Below are positions 7,867-14,670 of a DNA stretch of 15,724 nt, in pieces. The notes beneath the pieces are model-generated. The model saw only the letters and a list, made by a program, of their open reading frames with translations. It made no database searches and was not told the origin of the DNA. A program made the translations under genes and the position numbers. The DNA comes from Methanocalculus sp. (lineage in GTDB: Archaea; Halobacteriota; Methanomicrobia; Methanomicrobiales; Methanocorpusculaceae): the NCBI RefSeq assembly GCF_030651615.1, contig NZ_JAUSCG010000072.1, positions 1 to 15,724 on the forward strand. Direction: 5' to 3'. Position 1 is the stretch's first letter, and every line of letters begins with the position of its first letter.

Positions 7867-8544
7867 ATGTATCTGACATATCCTGGGCATTCCTGCATCT
7901 TACTCGAGGGATCCCGACGGATTCTCATTGATCCTTTCATCCCTTCCGGGGAACTCCCGCCAGATGCTGATCTTATCTGTGTGACGCATGCCCATGCAGA
8001 TCATCTTGGAGAGACTGTTACACTGAAAAAGCCGACAGTCGCCCCGAATGAACTTGCAAAGTACCTTATTGCAAAAGGAGTTCCCGCCGAAGCGCTGAAC
8101 ATCGGTGGCGGGATTACAGTTGATGGTATTCATATTGTTATGACTCAGGCGATACATTCCTCGTGGCTTGAGGATGCCGGAGGCGGCTATTATGGAGGGT
8201 CGGCTTCAGGATATGTCATCAGAATGGACGGTATTACGGTCTATCATGCAGGTGATACCGCTCTCTTCTCGGATATGAAGCTCATAGGTGATCTGTACCA
8301 TCCTGATGTTGCCCTGCTGCCGATTGGGGGGCGGTTCACGATGGGGCCGGATGAGGCGATGATCGCTGCATCGTACATCGGCGCCCCCCTTGTCATCCCG
8401 ATCCATTATAATACCTGGGAAAAGATTGAGCAGGACCCGATCCGGTTCAAAAATGCGATTGAGAAGACGACAGATATGAAGGTGGCCGTTCTTGCACCCG
8501 GAGATCGAATTGATCTCTCAGATACGAAGGGTATTACGATCTGA
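7867..8544 (+). CDS. UPF0173 metal-dependent hydrolase
   Basis: A 225-residue protein of the metallo-beta-lactamase fold, the normal length of UPF0173. The metal site is intact: HAHADH (41-46), H97, D130 within YHAGDT (126-131), and H180 in PIHYNTW (178-184). The N-terminus MYLTYPGHSC is typical of the family. Relatives are annotated as zinc-dependent hydrolases with no established substrate. No SD precedes the ATG; with only 31 nt to the upstream gene it may be cotranscribed or near-leaderless. Its TGA shares one base with the next gene's ATG (TGATG), so the lipoprotein gene downstream is coupled to it. Confidence 0.88.
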   Translation: MYLTYPGHSCILLEGSRRILIDPFIPSGELPPDADLICVTHAHADHLGETVTLKKPTVAPNELAKYLIAKGVPAEALNIGGGITVDGIHIVMTQAIHSSWLEDAGGGYYGGSASGYVIRMDGITVYHAGDTALFSDMKLIGDLYHPDVALLPIGGRFTMGPDEAMIAASYIGAPLVIPIHYNTWEKIEQDPIRFKNAIEKTTDMKVAVLAPGDRIDLSDTKGITI

Positions 8545-9014
8545 TGGCTTACCTTAATCATATGAAGTGGCATCTCTTCCTTATTTCCCTCCTCCTTATC
8601 CTCACCGCAGGCTGTGTCGGTGATGCAGGGGAGTCACAGACAATCACCTCATATGAAGGGACATGGGTGCATGAATCAGGATATCCGGTCTTCTTCTTCC
8701 AGTTCAATCATGATGGTACAGCGTATGTCTGGTTTATGGCTCTTGATGACCCCAGGCAACCCGGTCATCCTGTCATGGTCATCGGCAGCTGGCAGAGATC
8801 AGATAATAAACTTGATGTGACCTATAAAGCTCCGCTCTCTGATGAGATCCGGAACCTGCATCTCGTCTCTGAGAAGGATCATCTCCTGCTCTCCGGAGCT
8901 TCAAAAGAGGATGGAGAAGTCATTGAGATCGAAGATCTGACTGGCATCCGTTTCGTTCGAGGGGAGTCATATTCGACCCCCCTGATGGAATACCAATCCA
9001 TTCATCTCGTTTAG
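8544..9014 (+). CDS. lipoprotein of unknown function
   Basis: A 156-residue predicted lipoprotein. A hydrophobic segment (about 9-20) ends in the lipobox LTAGC, so Cys24 would be the lipidated residue after processing and the protein would sit on the outer face of the membrane. The mature part is rich in beta strands, with 'GTWVHESG..FFFQFNHDGTA' and later 'GSWQRSDNKLDVTY', a layout like small lipocalin-type barrels; there is no catalytic motif. ATG at 8544 overlaps the upstream TGA; ATG at 8562 would give a more usual signal beginning MKWH. I do not recognise a named family. Its end overlaps the convergent 88-residue gene by 4 bp. Confidence 0.7.
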   Translation: MAYLNHMKWHLFLISLLLILTAGCVGDAGESQTITSYEGTWVHESGYPVFFFQFNHDGTAYVWFMALDDPRQPGHPVMVIGSWQRSDNKLDVTYKAPLSDEIRNLHLVSEKDHLLLSGASKEDGEVIEIEDLTGIRFVRGESYSTPLMEYQSIHLV

Positions 9015-9277
9015 GGAGCCCGGCGGTACTCTGCAAGGAGTGCCTCCCGGTATGCCTCCTTCTTCTTTGTCGGGATATAGTTGAACTGGCTCACCCTGAG
9101 CATCAGTTCATCACCGATTTTTATAGAGTCTGTTATTGTGAGCTTTTGTACCTCCTCAATGATCCATTCGAGTTTATCGATCCCGGTCTCCTTCCCATCG
9201 ACCATAATCCGCTTGATCAGGATCTTATCCGGGGGGGTTCCGCCACAGACGGTGCAATACTCTCCTTCGTCTGGCAT
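9011..9277 (-). CDS. small CxxC protein of the cooS-cupin operon
   Basis: An 88-residue protein beginning MPDEGEYCTVCGG, with Cys8 and Cys11 as a possible metal or redox pair followed by PPDKILIKRIMVDGKETGID. The rest is helical and ends in a basic tail (PTKKKEAYREALLAEYRRAP). I believe close relatives in methanogens are labelled 'NAC family transcription factor', but nothing in the sequence itself shows DNA binding, so I give no function. It lies 4 nt after the cupin gene, third in the cooS operon, and overlaps the convergent lipoprotein gene by 4 bp. One CxxC alone could bind a metal only with ligands from elsewhere or by dimerisation. Confidence 0.65.
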   Translation of the reverse strand: MPDEGEYCTVCGGTPPDKILIKRIMVDGKETGIDKLEWIIEEVQKLTITDSIKIGDELMLRVSQFNYIPTKKKEAYREALLAEYRRAP

Positions 9278-9281
9278 CTGA

Positions 9282-9605
9282 TCACTCCCTGATCATGGTG
9301 AGCATCATCTTGAATCGGGTTATCGCCGAGAGTGCATGAGGGGCGTTTGCCGGGAAGATGATGGTGTCGCCTGTTTTCATCAGAAAGGTCTTTCCTTCCA
9401 GCCAGACTTCACATTCGCCGTCAAGGATGGTAACGAGGGCGTCAAAGGGTGCCGTATGTTCCGAGAGCCCTTCGTCTTCGTCAAATGAGAAGATGGTGAT
9501 GTTGCCACGCGGCTGTTTGATCACCATTCTGCTTGCAACTGTTCCGTCCTGATACTCGACGAGTTCGTCCAGGCGAATTACTTTTCCTTTGAGATCATCA
9601 CTCAT
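9282..9605 (-). CDS. small cupin protein
   Basis: A 107-residue single-domain cupin. Motif 1 is LSEHTAPFDALVTILDG (47-63) and motif 2 is GDTIIFPANAPHAL (79-92). Of the classical HxH...E...H metal set only His50 and His90 are kept; the second His is Ala52 and Asp55 stands near the Glu position, so metal binding, if any, is altered. The SEHTAPFDA wording is common to a widespread anaerobe cupin family of unknown substrate. Its ATG overlaps the cooS stop (ATGA), and the next gene follows after 4 nt, which makes a three-gene translational unit. A role in assisting or sensing the product of the CooS-like enzyme is only a guess. Confidence 0.85.
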   Translation of the reverse strand: MSDDLKGKVIRLDELVEYQDGTVASRMVIKQPRGNITIFSFDEDEGLSEHTAPFDALVTILDGECEVWLEGKTFLMKTGDTIIFPANAPHALSAITRFKMMLTMIRE

Positions 9606-11485
9606 ATACCTAGTTCCTTCCTTTTTTCCTCTATATGTGCGGCGATCCCATCTACTGCCAGCACAGCGTCCGGCTCGACTGAAAGGATGCCTCCGGTTAT
9701 TCCTTTGAGGTCTTCAGTTAAGAGCTTCACGAGGTTTGGTGCACCCGTGACAGTTGGGATCGGGTTCACATACGTATAGAGACCAAATGCAAGGGCGAAG
9801 ATCGCATCGATCGTTGCCTTCTGCTCCATGTATTCAGGCGCCGCAGCTGCAACCGGGAGTGAGGTGACCGGTACACCAAGGGCATCAGCAATGGCTTTGA
9901 TCAGATCCGCACATCTTCCGGTATCTGTACAGGTTCCAAACGAGAGAACCGGTGGAACTCCAAGTGAGGTGCAGAGTTTCTTCAGGCCCGGTCCTGCAAG
10001 CTCCTTAGCTTCAGGTGAGGCAAGTCCTGCGACCTGTAGGGCTGCGCATCCGCATCCCATTGAGAGGACGAGGATATCACGCTTGATCAGTTCACGTGCC
10101 ACAGCGACAGTATGTACATCCTGACCATGATCTCTGAGTGTTGTACAGGAGACAAGGCCGCAGACTCCACGAATTGTTCCGTCTTTGATGACGTCGAGGA
10201 GCGGGTCAAGCGATCCACCGAGTGCTTCGAGGATACTTTCGGGTGAAAATCCCGCAATCGCAGTCCGTTTTGGCAGGCCTTTTATTGGAGTGACGGAACT
10301 CTTTCTTTTCCGGTAGTTCTCTATACCCATCCGGATGAGCTTCTCTGCCTGGGCATCTGCAGTTGCCGGGTTATAGTCCTCCCGATCAGTCTCTCCTTCG
10401 AAGGCGACGAGCTGGCTCACCGGTACCAGTTTGAAACAGTATTTTTCTGCATAGAGGGGGTCCATCGGGAGTGAGCAGTTCATATCAGCAACGAAGACAT
10501 CAACAGCACCTGTTGCAAGGACCGCCTCCTGCATGATCCAGTTTCCCGTAAAACCGGTGAAGACATCATCCATCTTCCACCGCTGAATCATCTCCTGGCC
10601 TGTCTCGATATTTGCGATGACGCGGATGCCTTTTGCACCTGCAGCTTCAGCTTCCTTCCGGAGGTCAGCCCTTCGTGCAACCTCTATCAGTGCAAATCCA
10701 AGGAAGGGTTCATGGCCGTTTGGAAGGATGTTGACATAATCGGAATCGAGGACACCGAGGTCCACCTGCACCTCATGGGGCCTTGGGATTCCAAAGAGGA
10801 TATCCTGCAGGGATTCAAGGACTATCTGGCTCTCGTAGGCCATAGCAATTCCAAGACGCATCGCTTTTTTGGCAAGTGAGACATAGTAGCCGTCTACACT
10901 GGTCAGCGATGATCCGGTAGAAAGTACCATCTCGCCGTAGATGCCACCCGGGAAGATCCCAATCTCCCGCCAGACCTTTTTGCGTTCATCTGGTGCGAGG
11001 AGTTCGACTATCCTGCTCTCTTCGTGAGACCTGCGATGGAAGTCTTCCTGCAGAAAATCACAGAGAGTTTTTACGTCTGCTTTGATTCCGAGGCGGGCGG
11101 AGAAGGCGGCGAGCTTCTGTGGTTCAGTGATTCTAAATGGTCCTTTGCCTGCTGCTGCCTCTCTGAGAGTCCGAATCGTCTCTTCACAGTGGTAGTGATA
11201 GGTCGATGCACCCATCACGTTTCGAAGGAGCATCATTCGCATCGCCATTCCGTCTGCCGATATGCCGCAGACGCCGCGTTTGTCAGATGCAGCATCTGCA
11301 CGGCAGGGGCCGTTTGAACAGAAGTCACACCTGACTCCGCCCATGCAGAACTTGCATCTGACATCAGGGTTTGAACCGAGCCCCTGGGCCTCGTACCTAT
11401 CCCAGACATTTGACATGCCGTCTGCCTTCAGCCGTTCATAGACCTTCTTCACAGACTCATGATAGGATATTCGTGTTGCATCCAT
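9602..11485 (-). CDS. cooS: deviant anaerobic Ni,Fe-CO dehydrogenase family protein (CooS-like)
   Basis: A 627-residue protein of the CooS/CODH family. N-terminal iron-sulfur ligands: C44 and C47 (D-cluster, CxxC), and C53, C56, C61, C73 (B-cluster). C-cluster positions, matched to Carboxydothermus CODH-II by surrounding motifs: H258 (NGHEP), C337 (ADMNC), C447 (LVSCT), C478 (MGCGC), C519 (GTCTD), and K556 for the catalytic Lys. The expected Cys295 is Glu294: the family motif 'GICCTGNE' reads ANIETGQE here (291-298). Family enzymes lacking that Cys, such as CooS-V, are reported not to oxidise CO and to hold an Fe-S-O hybrid cluster. Annotating this as an active CODH would thus be risky. It is first in an operon with a cupin and a CxxC protein. 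SD GGTGA lies 6 nt before the ATG. No CooF or CooC gene is in the window. Confidence 0.9.
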   Translation of the reverse strand: MDATRISYHESVKKVYERLKADGMSNVWDRYEAQGLGSNPDVRCKFCMGGVRCDFCSNGPCRADAASDKRGVCGISADGMAMRMMLLRNVMGASTYHYHCEETIRTLREAAAGKGPFRITEPQKLAAFSARLGIKADVKTLCDFLQEDFHRRSHEESRIVELLAPDERKKVWREIGIFPGGIYGEMVLSTGSSLTSVDGYYVSLAKKAMRLGIAMAYESQIVLESLQDILFGIPRPHEVQVDLGVLDSDYVNILPNGHEPFLGFALIEVARRADLRKEAEAAGAKGIRVIANIETGQEMIQRWKMDDVFTGFTGNWIMQEAVLATGAVDVFVADMNCSLPMDPLYAEKYCFKLVPVSQLVAFEGETDREDYNPATADAQAEKLIRMGIENYRKRKSSVTPIKGLPKRTAIAGFSPESILEALGGSLDPLLDVIKDGTIRGVCGLVSCTTLRDHGQDVHTVAVARELIKRDILVLSMGCGCAALQVAGLASPEAKELAGPGLKKLCTSLGVPPVLSFGTCTDTGRCADLIKAIADALGVPVTSLPVAAAAPEYMEQKATIDAIFALAFGLYTYVNPIPTVTGAPNLVKLLTEDLKGITGGILSVEPDAVLAVDGIAAHIEEKRKELGI

Positions 11486-11502
11486 CTCTCTTCACCAATG
11501 AT

Positions 11503-11528
11503 GGAGTATATCTCAGATAGTATAATTG
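11503..11528. promoter_or_regulatory. divergent promoter region between cooS and the methyltransferase gene
   Basis: Two TATA-like elements lie here. On the minus strand GAGATATACTCC (11503-11514) and CAATTATACTATC (around 11516-11528) could serve cooS. On the plus strand AGTATAATTG (11519-11528) could serve the methyltransferase gene, with start near 11549. The assignment of each element to a gene is uncertain. Confidence 0.4.
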
Positions 11529-11583
11529 TTCTGCCATGATCAGATGGGGTAGCATAACCGAGCATTTCTTTACTCCATACGGA

Positions 11584-11590
11584 GAGGGGA
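11584..11590 (+). promoter_or_regulatory. ribosome binding site deciding the methyltransferase start
   Basis: GAGGGGA lies 5 nt before ATG 11596, and no comparable signal precedes the in-frame ATG at 11536. Confidence 0.6.
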
Positions 11591-11595
11591 TACCT

Positions 11596-12447
11596 ATGCA
11601 ATCGATCATCAACTGGAACGAACTCTGGAAGGCGATCCATGTCAGTTCCCGCCCCCGTGTCGAGAAGGACCGGGATCCGGGCTCGATCTGGAATAAGAAG
11701 GCACATGCATACAACCGGATTACCCGTGATGAGAAGGAGTCGACGAAACAGGAGATGGCACTCCTTGATCTCCGCCCGACAGATACTGTTCTTGATATGG
11801 GTGCGGGGACTGGGAGGCTTGCGGTGCCGATTGCAGGTATGGTCTCTCATGTGACGGCTCTTGATTCGTCTGAGGGGATGCTTGGCCATCTGAGGGATCG
11901 GATGGAAGCAGAGGGGAGGGCGAACTACACCTGTGTGGTGAAGCGGTGGGAGGATGTAGAAGTCGGGGTGGATATCCCGGTGCATGATGTTGTGATCGCC
12001 GCATTCTCCCTCGGCTTTTATGATGTCGGGTCGGCACTTTTAAAGCTGGATGCGGCTGCAAAAAGGTCGGTTCATCTCTTCTGGCATATGGGTGAATGGC
12101 GGGAGCCTCAGGAGATGGCACTCTATACCGCAGTTCATGGGGAGGAGGCAACCCGGCAGGTCGGATACCCGGATGCACTTTTTCTGGTGAATATCCTGCA
12201 TGATTATGGGATCTATGCCGATATCAGGATCTATCGGGCCCTCTGGGAGACGGTGTACGATTCCCCTGAGGAGGCGGCGAAACACTGGATCACGATGCAT
12301 GCGCCGGATTTTCCTGATCTTGATCTGGTTACCAGGCATTTCAAAGAGCGGCTTGAAAAGGATGATGAAGGGAAGTTCCATGAGAGGTCGGTCAGGAGGA
12401 CGGCGATGGTGTCGTGGAGGAAGGGGGAGGAGGTAGGAGGAAGATAG
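11596..12447 (+). CDS. class I SAM-dependent methyltransferase
   Basis: A 283-residue Rossmann-fold methyltransferase. Numbered from the chosen start, motif I is VLDMGAGTG (65-73), which binds SAM, and D90 in TALDSSEGM is the acidic residue expected to hold the ribose. The N-terminal INWNELWKA and WNKKAHAYN are typical of small-molecule methyltransferases, and the C-terminal part (about 160-270) is a lid that should define the substrate, which I cannot name. I choose ATG 11596 because GAGGGGA lies 5 nt upstream; an in-frame ATG at 11536 would add 20 residues of low-quality sequence covering that SD. It is divergent from cooS and followed by a T10 run. Confidence 0.85.
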   Translation: MQSIINWNELWKAIHVSSRPRVEKDRDPGSIWNKKAHAYNRITRDEKESTKQEMALLDLRPTDTVLDMGAGTGRLAVPIAGMVSHVTALDSSEGMLGHLRDRMEAEGRANYTCVVKRWEDVEVGVDIPVHDVVIAAFSLGFYDVGSALLKLDAAAKRSVHLFWHMGEWREPQEMALYTAVHGEEATRQVGYPDALFLVNILHDYGIYADIRIYRALWETVYDSPEEAAKHWITMHAPDFPDLDLVTRHFKERLEKDDEGKFHERSVRRTAMVSWRKGEEVGGR

Positions 12448-12483
12448 AGCTGTATCTTCCGGGCGTCCTCCATACCACGAATG

Positions 12484-12493
12484 TTTTTTTTTT
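12484..12493 (+). terminator. T10 terminator after the methyltransferase gene
   Basis: Ten T in a row lie 37 nt after the stop codon, without a clear stem-loop, as expected for archaeal intrinsic termination. It also lies just beyond the 3' end of the convergent ATPase gene. Confidence 0.55.
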
Positions 12494-12502
12494 CAGGTTC
12501 CA

Positions 12503-13801
12503 TCAATCGCTGATACAGTGGACTGCATAGAGCGGAACTGATCTGATCTCATTATCCAGTCCAAAATTTTTTGAAGATATCCTGATTGCATATTCAGGAT
12601 GATAGTATTCTGTGAATTGTGTGAGACTTTTTGAGCGGACGTTTCCTGAAGATTTCACTTCAATTGGGATGATATTGCCAGCTCTGCTCTGAATAACAAA
12701 ATCGACCTCTGCACTCCCCTTCGATTCCCAGTAATAGGGGGTATATCCGGCGACACGGAGTGCGAAGCAGACATAGTTTTCTGTCAGGATCCCTTTGATG
12801 GTATCCAGTTGTTTACTATTCTGCAGAATAAGATGTGCGGGTACGCTGAAATGAGCGCAAAGGAGACCGGTATCCGTCATATAGATCTTAAAAAACGATG
12901 GATCATGATGAACCGTTAATGGCAGTACAGCTTCATTGACTTTATTGCAGATGATAATTATCCCTGATTCTTTCAGCCAGTTGAGCGATGATTCATAGGC
13001 ATTCGCACGTGCCCCGGATTTGATGACACGGTATTGGAATTTTTTATTGGGTTTTGCAAGCTGGGCGGGTATGCTCCGAAATACCTCCATAATTCGTGCA
13101 GTCTCTCCAGGAGCTGCGTATTTTGCCATATCTGCGATATAGGCATCACTGATATTTTTCTGAACAGAGTGAAGGTGGTCCGGGTCCTCCCGCTCTCTGT
13201 ATTCAAGTACAGCACCCGGCATCCCTCCAACCACAAGGTAGAGCCGGAAGAGATCGAGAGCTGTTTCATGCAGTGACATTCTGGTATTGGAATTGTATGA
13301 CTCTCTGATCAGATCCGCAAGTTCGCTCCTTCCATTTGCCCACAAGAACTCTTCAAAATCGAGCGGGTAGAGGGATATCATCTCGACCTTCCCAACGGGA
13401 AATGAGTAATGCTCCCGGTTCAGGGCAACTCCAAGGAGGCTTCCTGCGGCGATAATGTGATAATCGATCTGATCTTCGCAGAAATATTTCAGGGATGTCA
13501 GTGCCCGCTCGCATACCTGGATTTCATCAAAGAAGAGGAGCGTATCAGAAGGAAGTATCGTCTGTCCGTATAATGCGGAGAGTTCCTTAACAATTCTGTC
13601 AGGATTCAAATCACGGGCAAAGATGTTTGCTGCCTCTCTATTTGCCTCGAAATTTACATAGATTACATTCGCGTAGTGTGTTTTTCCAAAATCAAGTACT
13701 GAGTATGTCTTTCCAACCTGCCTTGCACCATACAGGAGAAGGGGTTTACGATTCGGGTCATCTTTCCATTGTTGGAATCTGACCGATATTTTTCGCTCCA
13801 T
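12503..13801 (-). CDS. AAA+ ATPase with C-terminal DUF4143 / nuclease-like domain
   Basis: A 432-residue protein of the ATPase plus DUF4143 architecture. Walker A is GARQVGKT (25-32), Walker B LLFFDEIQ (88-95) with D92 and E93, and sensor 1 AAGSLLG (118-124). The C-terminal part ends in a PD-(D/E)XK-like signature: E365-V-D367 followed after 13 residues by E381-V-K383, then SS. This is a very common prokaryotic family, often in multiple copies per methanogen genome, with proposed but unproven links to DNA or defence functions. The acyltransferase gene lies upstream on the same strand, 127 bp away; that gap holds four alternating copies of an AAAAGTGT motif. No strong SD is seen; a TATA-like CTTTTATCATG 24-33 nt upstream suggests a leaderless message. 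Confidence 0.88.
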   Translation of the reverse strand: MERKISVRFQQWKDDPNRKPLLLYGARQVGKTYSVLDFGKTHYANVIYVNFEANREAANIFARDLNPDRIVKELSALYGQTILPSDTLLFFDEIQVCERALTSLKYFCEDQIDYHIIAAGSLLGVALNREHYSFPVGKVEMISLYPLDFEEFLWANGRSELADLIRESYNSNTRMSLHETALDLFRLYLVVGGMPGAVLEYREREDPDHLHSVQKNISDAYIADMAKYAAPGETARIMEVFRSIPAQLAKPNKKFQYRVIKSGARANAYESSLNWLKESGIIIICNKVNEAVLPLTVHHDPSFFKIYMTDTGLLCAHFSVPAHLILQNSKQLDTIKGILTENYVCFALRVAGYTPYYWESKGSAEVDFVIQSRAGNIIPIEVKSSGNVRSKSLTQFTEYYHPEYAIRISSKNFGLDNEIRSVPLYAVHCISD

Positions 13802-13824
13802 AAATTCTTCTCTTCACTTCTAAC

Positions 13825-13834
13825 ATGATAAAAG
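13825..13834 (-). promoter_or_regulatory. candidate TATA element of the first ATPase gene
   Basis: The minus strand reads CTTTTATCATG about 24-33 nt before the ATG. It overlaps the repeat copy at 13830-13837, so a protein bound to the repeats would cover the promoter. Confidence 0.35.
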
Positions 13835-13888
13835 TGTTGCCTGAGTACACTTTTTGGATGGAAAAAGTGTCAAAGAAGTACACTTTTT
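13830..13888. repeat. four alternating copies of AAAAGTGT/ACACTTTT
   Basis: Copies are AAAAGTGT at 13830-13837, ACACTTTTT at 13847-13855, AAAAAGTGT at 13862-13870 and ACACTTTTT at 13880-13888. Orientation alternates, so every neighbouring pair is an inverted repeat with 8-9 bp arms and 6-9 bp loops. The 12-mer AGTACACTTTTT occurs twice, 33 bp apart (13844 and 13877). The block lies 29-87 bp before the ATPase start and 41 bp after the acyltransferase stop. It could be a multi-site operator, two tandem hairpin terminators for the acyltransferase mRNA (each stem ends in T4-T5 on the minus strand), or both. Confidence 0.8.
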
Positions 13889-13928
13889 CGAAGATAGGCC
13901 ATATTGTATTCCCTAAATGTGAGTAATA

Positions 13929-14522
13929 TCACCTCTTCATCTCCTCGGGAAGCGGCCTTATCCGTGCCGGAGATCCGACTGCCATCATCCCTGCCGGTAC
14001 ATCGTGGGTAACCACTGATCCTGCTGCAACGGCCGCCCCCCGTCCGATGCTGACGCCGGGAAGGATGACGGCGGCCGCCCCGATTGCGGCATAATCCCCG
14101 ATGACCGGCCCTTCGAGCCGGGGTTTTCCTGATGGCGGGTAGCGGTCGTTTGTGAGGGTGACATGCGGGCCGATAAAGACGTGATCCCCGATTATGGTGT
14201 TTGTGGGGATGAATGCCATGCTCTGGATACTGACATTGGAGCCTATGGTGCAGTTCCCCTCAATGATCGTGCCGGTGCCGATGGATGTCTCATTTCCGAT
14301 CATCGTTTTTTCGCGGATCAGGACGTTATGGCCGGTGTTGCAGCGGTCTCCGAGGGTGACGTCCGCATAGAGGATGGAGCCGGACCGAAGGGTGACGTTA
14401 TCTCCGAGGATTGTTCCCGGATGGTCGGTTCTGCCGATGTACTCACGGGAGGGGAAGCCGATGGTGACCGGGTCAAAGACAGTGAGGGATTTGCCGATGG
14501 TATTGATGCCGTATTCGATCAT
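13929..14522 (-). CDS. left-handed beta-helix (hexapeptide) acyltransferase
   Basis: A 197-residue hexapeptide-repeat acyltransferase. From about residue 35 to 170 it shows many [LIV]-G-x4 turns (ILGDNV, TLGDRC, MIGNET, TIGSNV, IIGDHV, VIGDYA, SIGRGA), which fold as a parallel beta-helix that trimerises and binds acetyl-CoA between subunits. GPHVTLTNDRYPPSGK (118-133) resembles the 'TND.(F/Y)PRS' loop of WlbB/WbpD-type N-acetyltransferases acting on UDP-3-amino-sugars, so a surface-sugar role is plausible but not proven. The AVGSPARI end is typical. Start ATG 14520-14522 has no SD; a TATA-like ATGTATATGA lies about 50 nt upstream. No sugar-nucleotide or glycosyltransferase genes are nearby, so it stands apart from any visible polysaccharide cluster. 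Confidence 0.88.
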   Translation of the reverse strand: MIEYGINTIGKSLTVFDPVTIGFPSREYIGRTDHPGTILGDNVTLRSGSILYADVTLGDRCNTGHNVLIREKTMIGNETSIGTGTIIEGNCTIGSNVSIQSMAFIPTNTIIGDHVFIGPHVTLTNDRYPPSGKPRLEGPVIGDYAAIGAAAVILPGVSIGRGAAVAAGSVVTHDVPAGMMAVGSPARIRPLPEEMKR

Positions 14523-14570
14523 CTGAAAGAGAGATGAGCGGTGATCAGAGAAAAAGGGAGGGGTTTTGGG

Positions 14571-14580
14571 TCATATACAT
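14571..14580 (-). promoter_or_regulatory. candidate TATA element of the acyltransferase gene
   Basis: The minus strand reads ATGTATATGA, 49-58 nt upstream of the ATG at 14522, giving a leader of about 25-30 nt. Confidence 0.4.
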
Positions 14581-14619
14581 CTCAAACTGAAGGGAGGTTT
14601 TCTGGTGATTGAGAAAAAG

Positions 14620-14629
14620 TATATATTAC
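14620..14629 (+). promoter_or_regulatory. promoter (BRE/TATA) of the second ATPase gene
   Basis: GAGAAAAA (BRE-like purines) is followed by GTATATATTA, the best TATA box in the window. Transcription should start near 14647-14652, about 20 nt before the ATG at 14671. It overlaps the palindrome at 14623-14635. Confidence 0.65.
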
Positions 14630-14668
14630 TAATATGCAAAATAGATGTAAAATCAATATTGGTAATAT
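14623..14668. repeat. pair of 13-bp palindromes at the second ATPase promoter
   Basis: ATATTACTAATAT (14623-14635) is a perfect palindrome with 6-bp arms around one C. ATATTGGTAATAT (14656-14668) has 5-bp arms. They match at 11 of 13 positions and are 33 bp apart, close to three helical turns. One overlaps the TATA box and the other lies at the expected 5' leader, an arrangement typical of repressor sites. AT-rich sequence makes chance matches easier. Confidence 0.5.
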
Positions 14669-14670
14669 GT

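Noticed and set aside
9828..10124. open frame on the plus strand inside cooS
   Set aside because: It is antisense to strongly conserved Cys motifs of cooS and has no family features.
11449..11985. 178-residue open frame on the minus strand opposite the methyltransferase gene
   Set aside because: It lies antisense to a well-supported gene, has a Pro/His/Arg-rich composition typical of shadow frames and overlaps the cooS start.
13844..13888. repeats read as a CRISPR array
   Set aside because: Units are only 8-12 bp, alternate in orientation, have spacers of 6-9 bp, and no cas gene is near.
14541..14619. imperfect direct repeat GTGATCAGAGAAAAAG / GTGATTGAGAAAAAG
   Set aside because: Two imperfect AG-rich copies next to promoters can arise by chance in purine-rich leader sequence; no further structure supports a mobile element.
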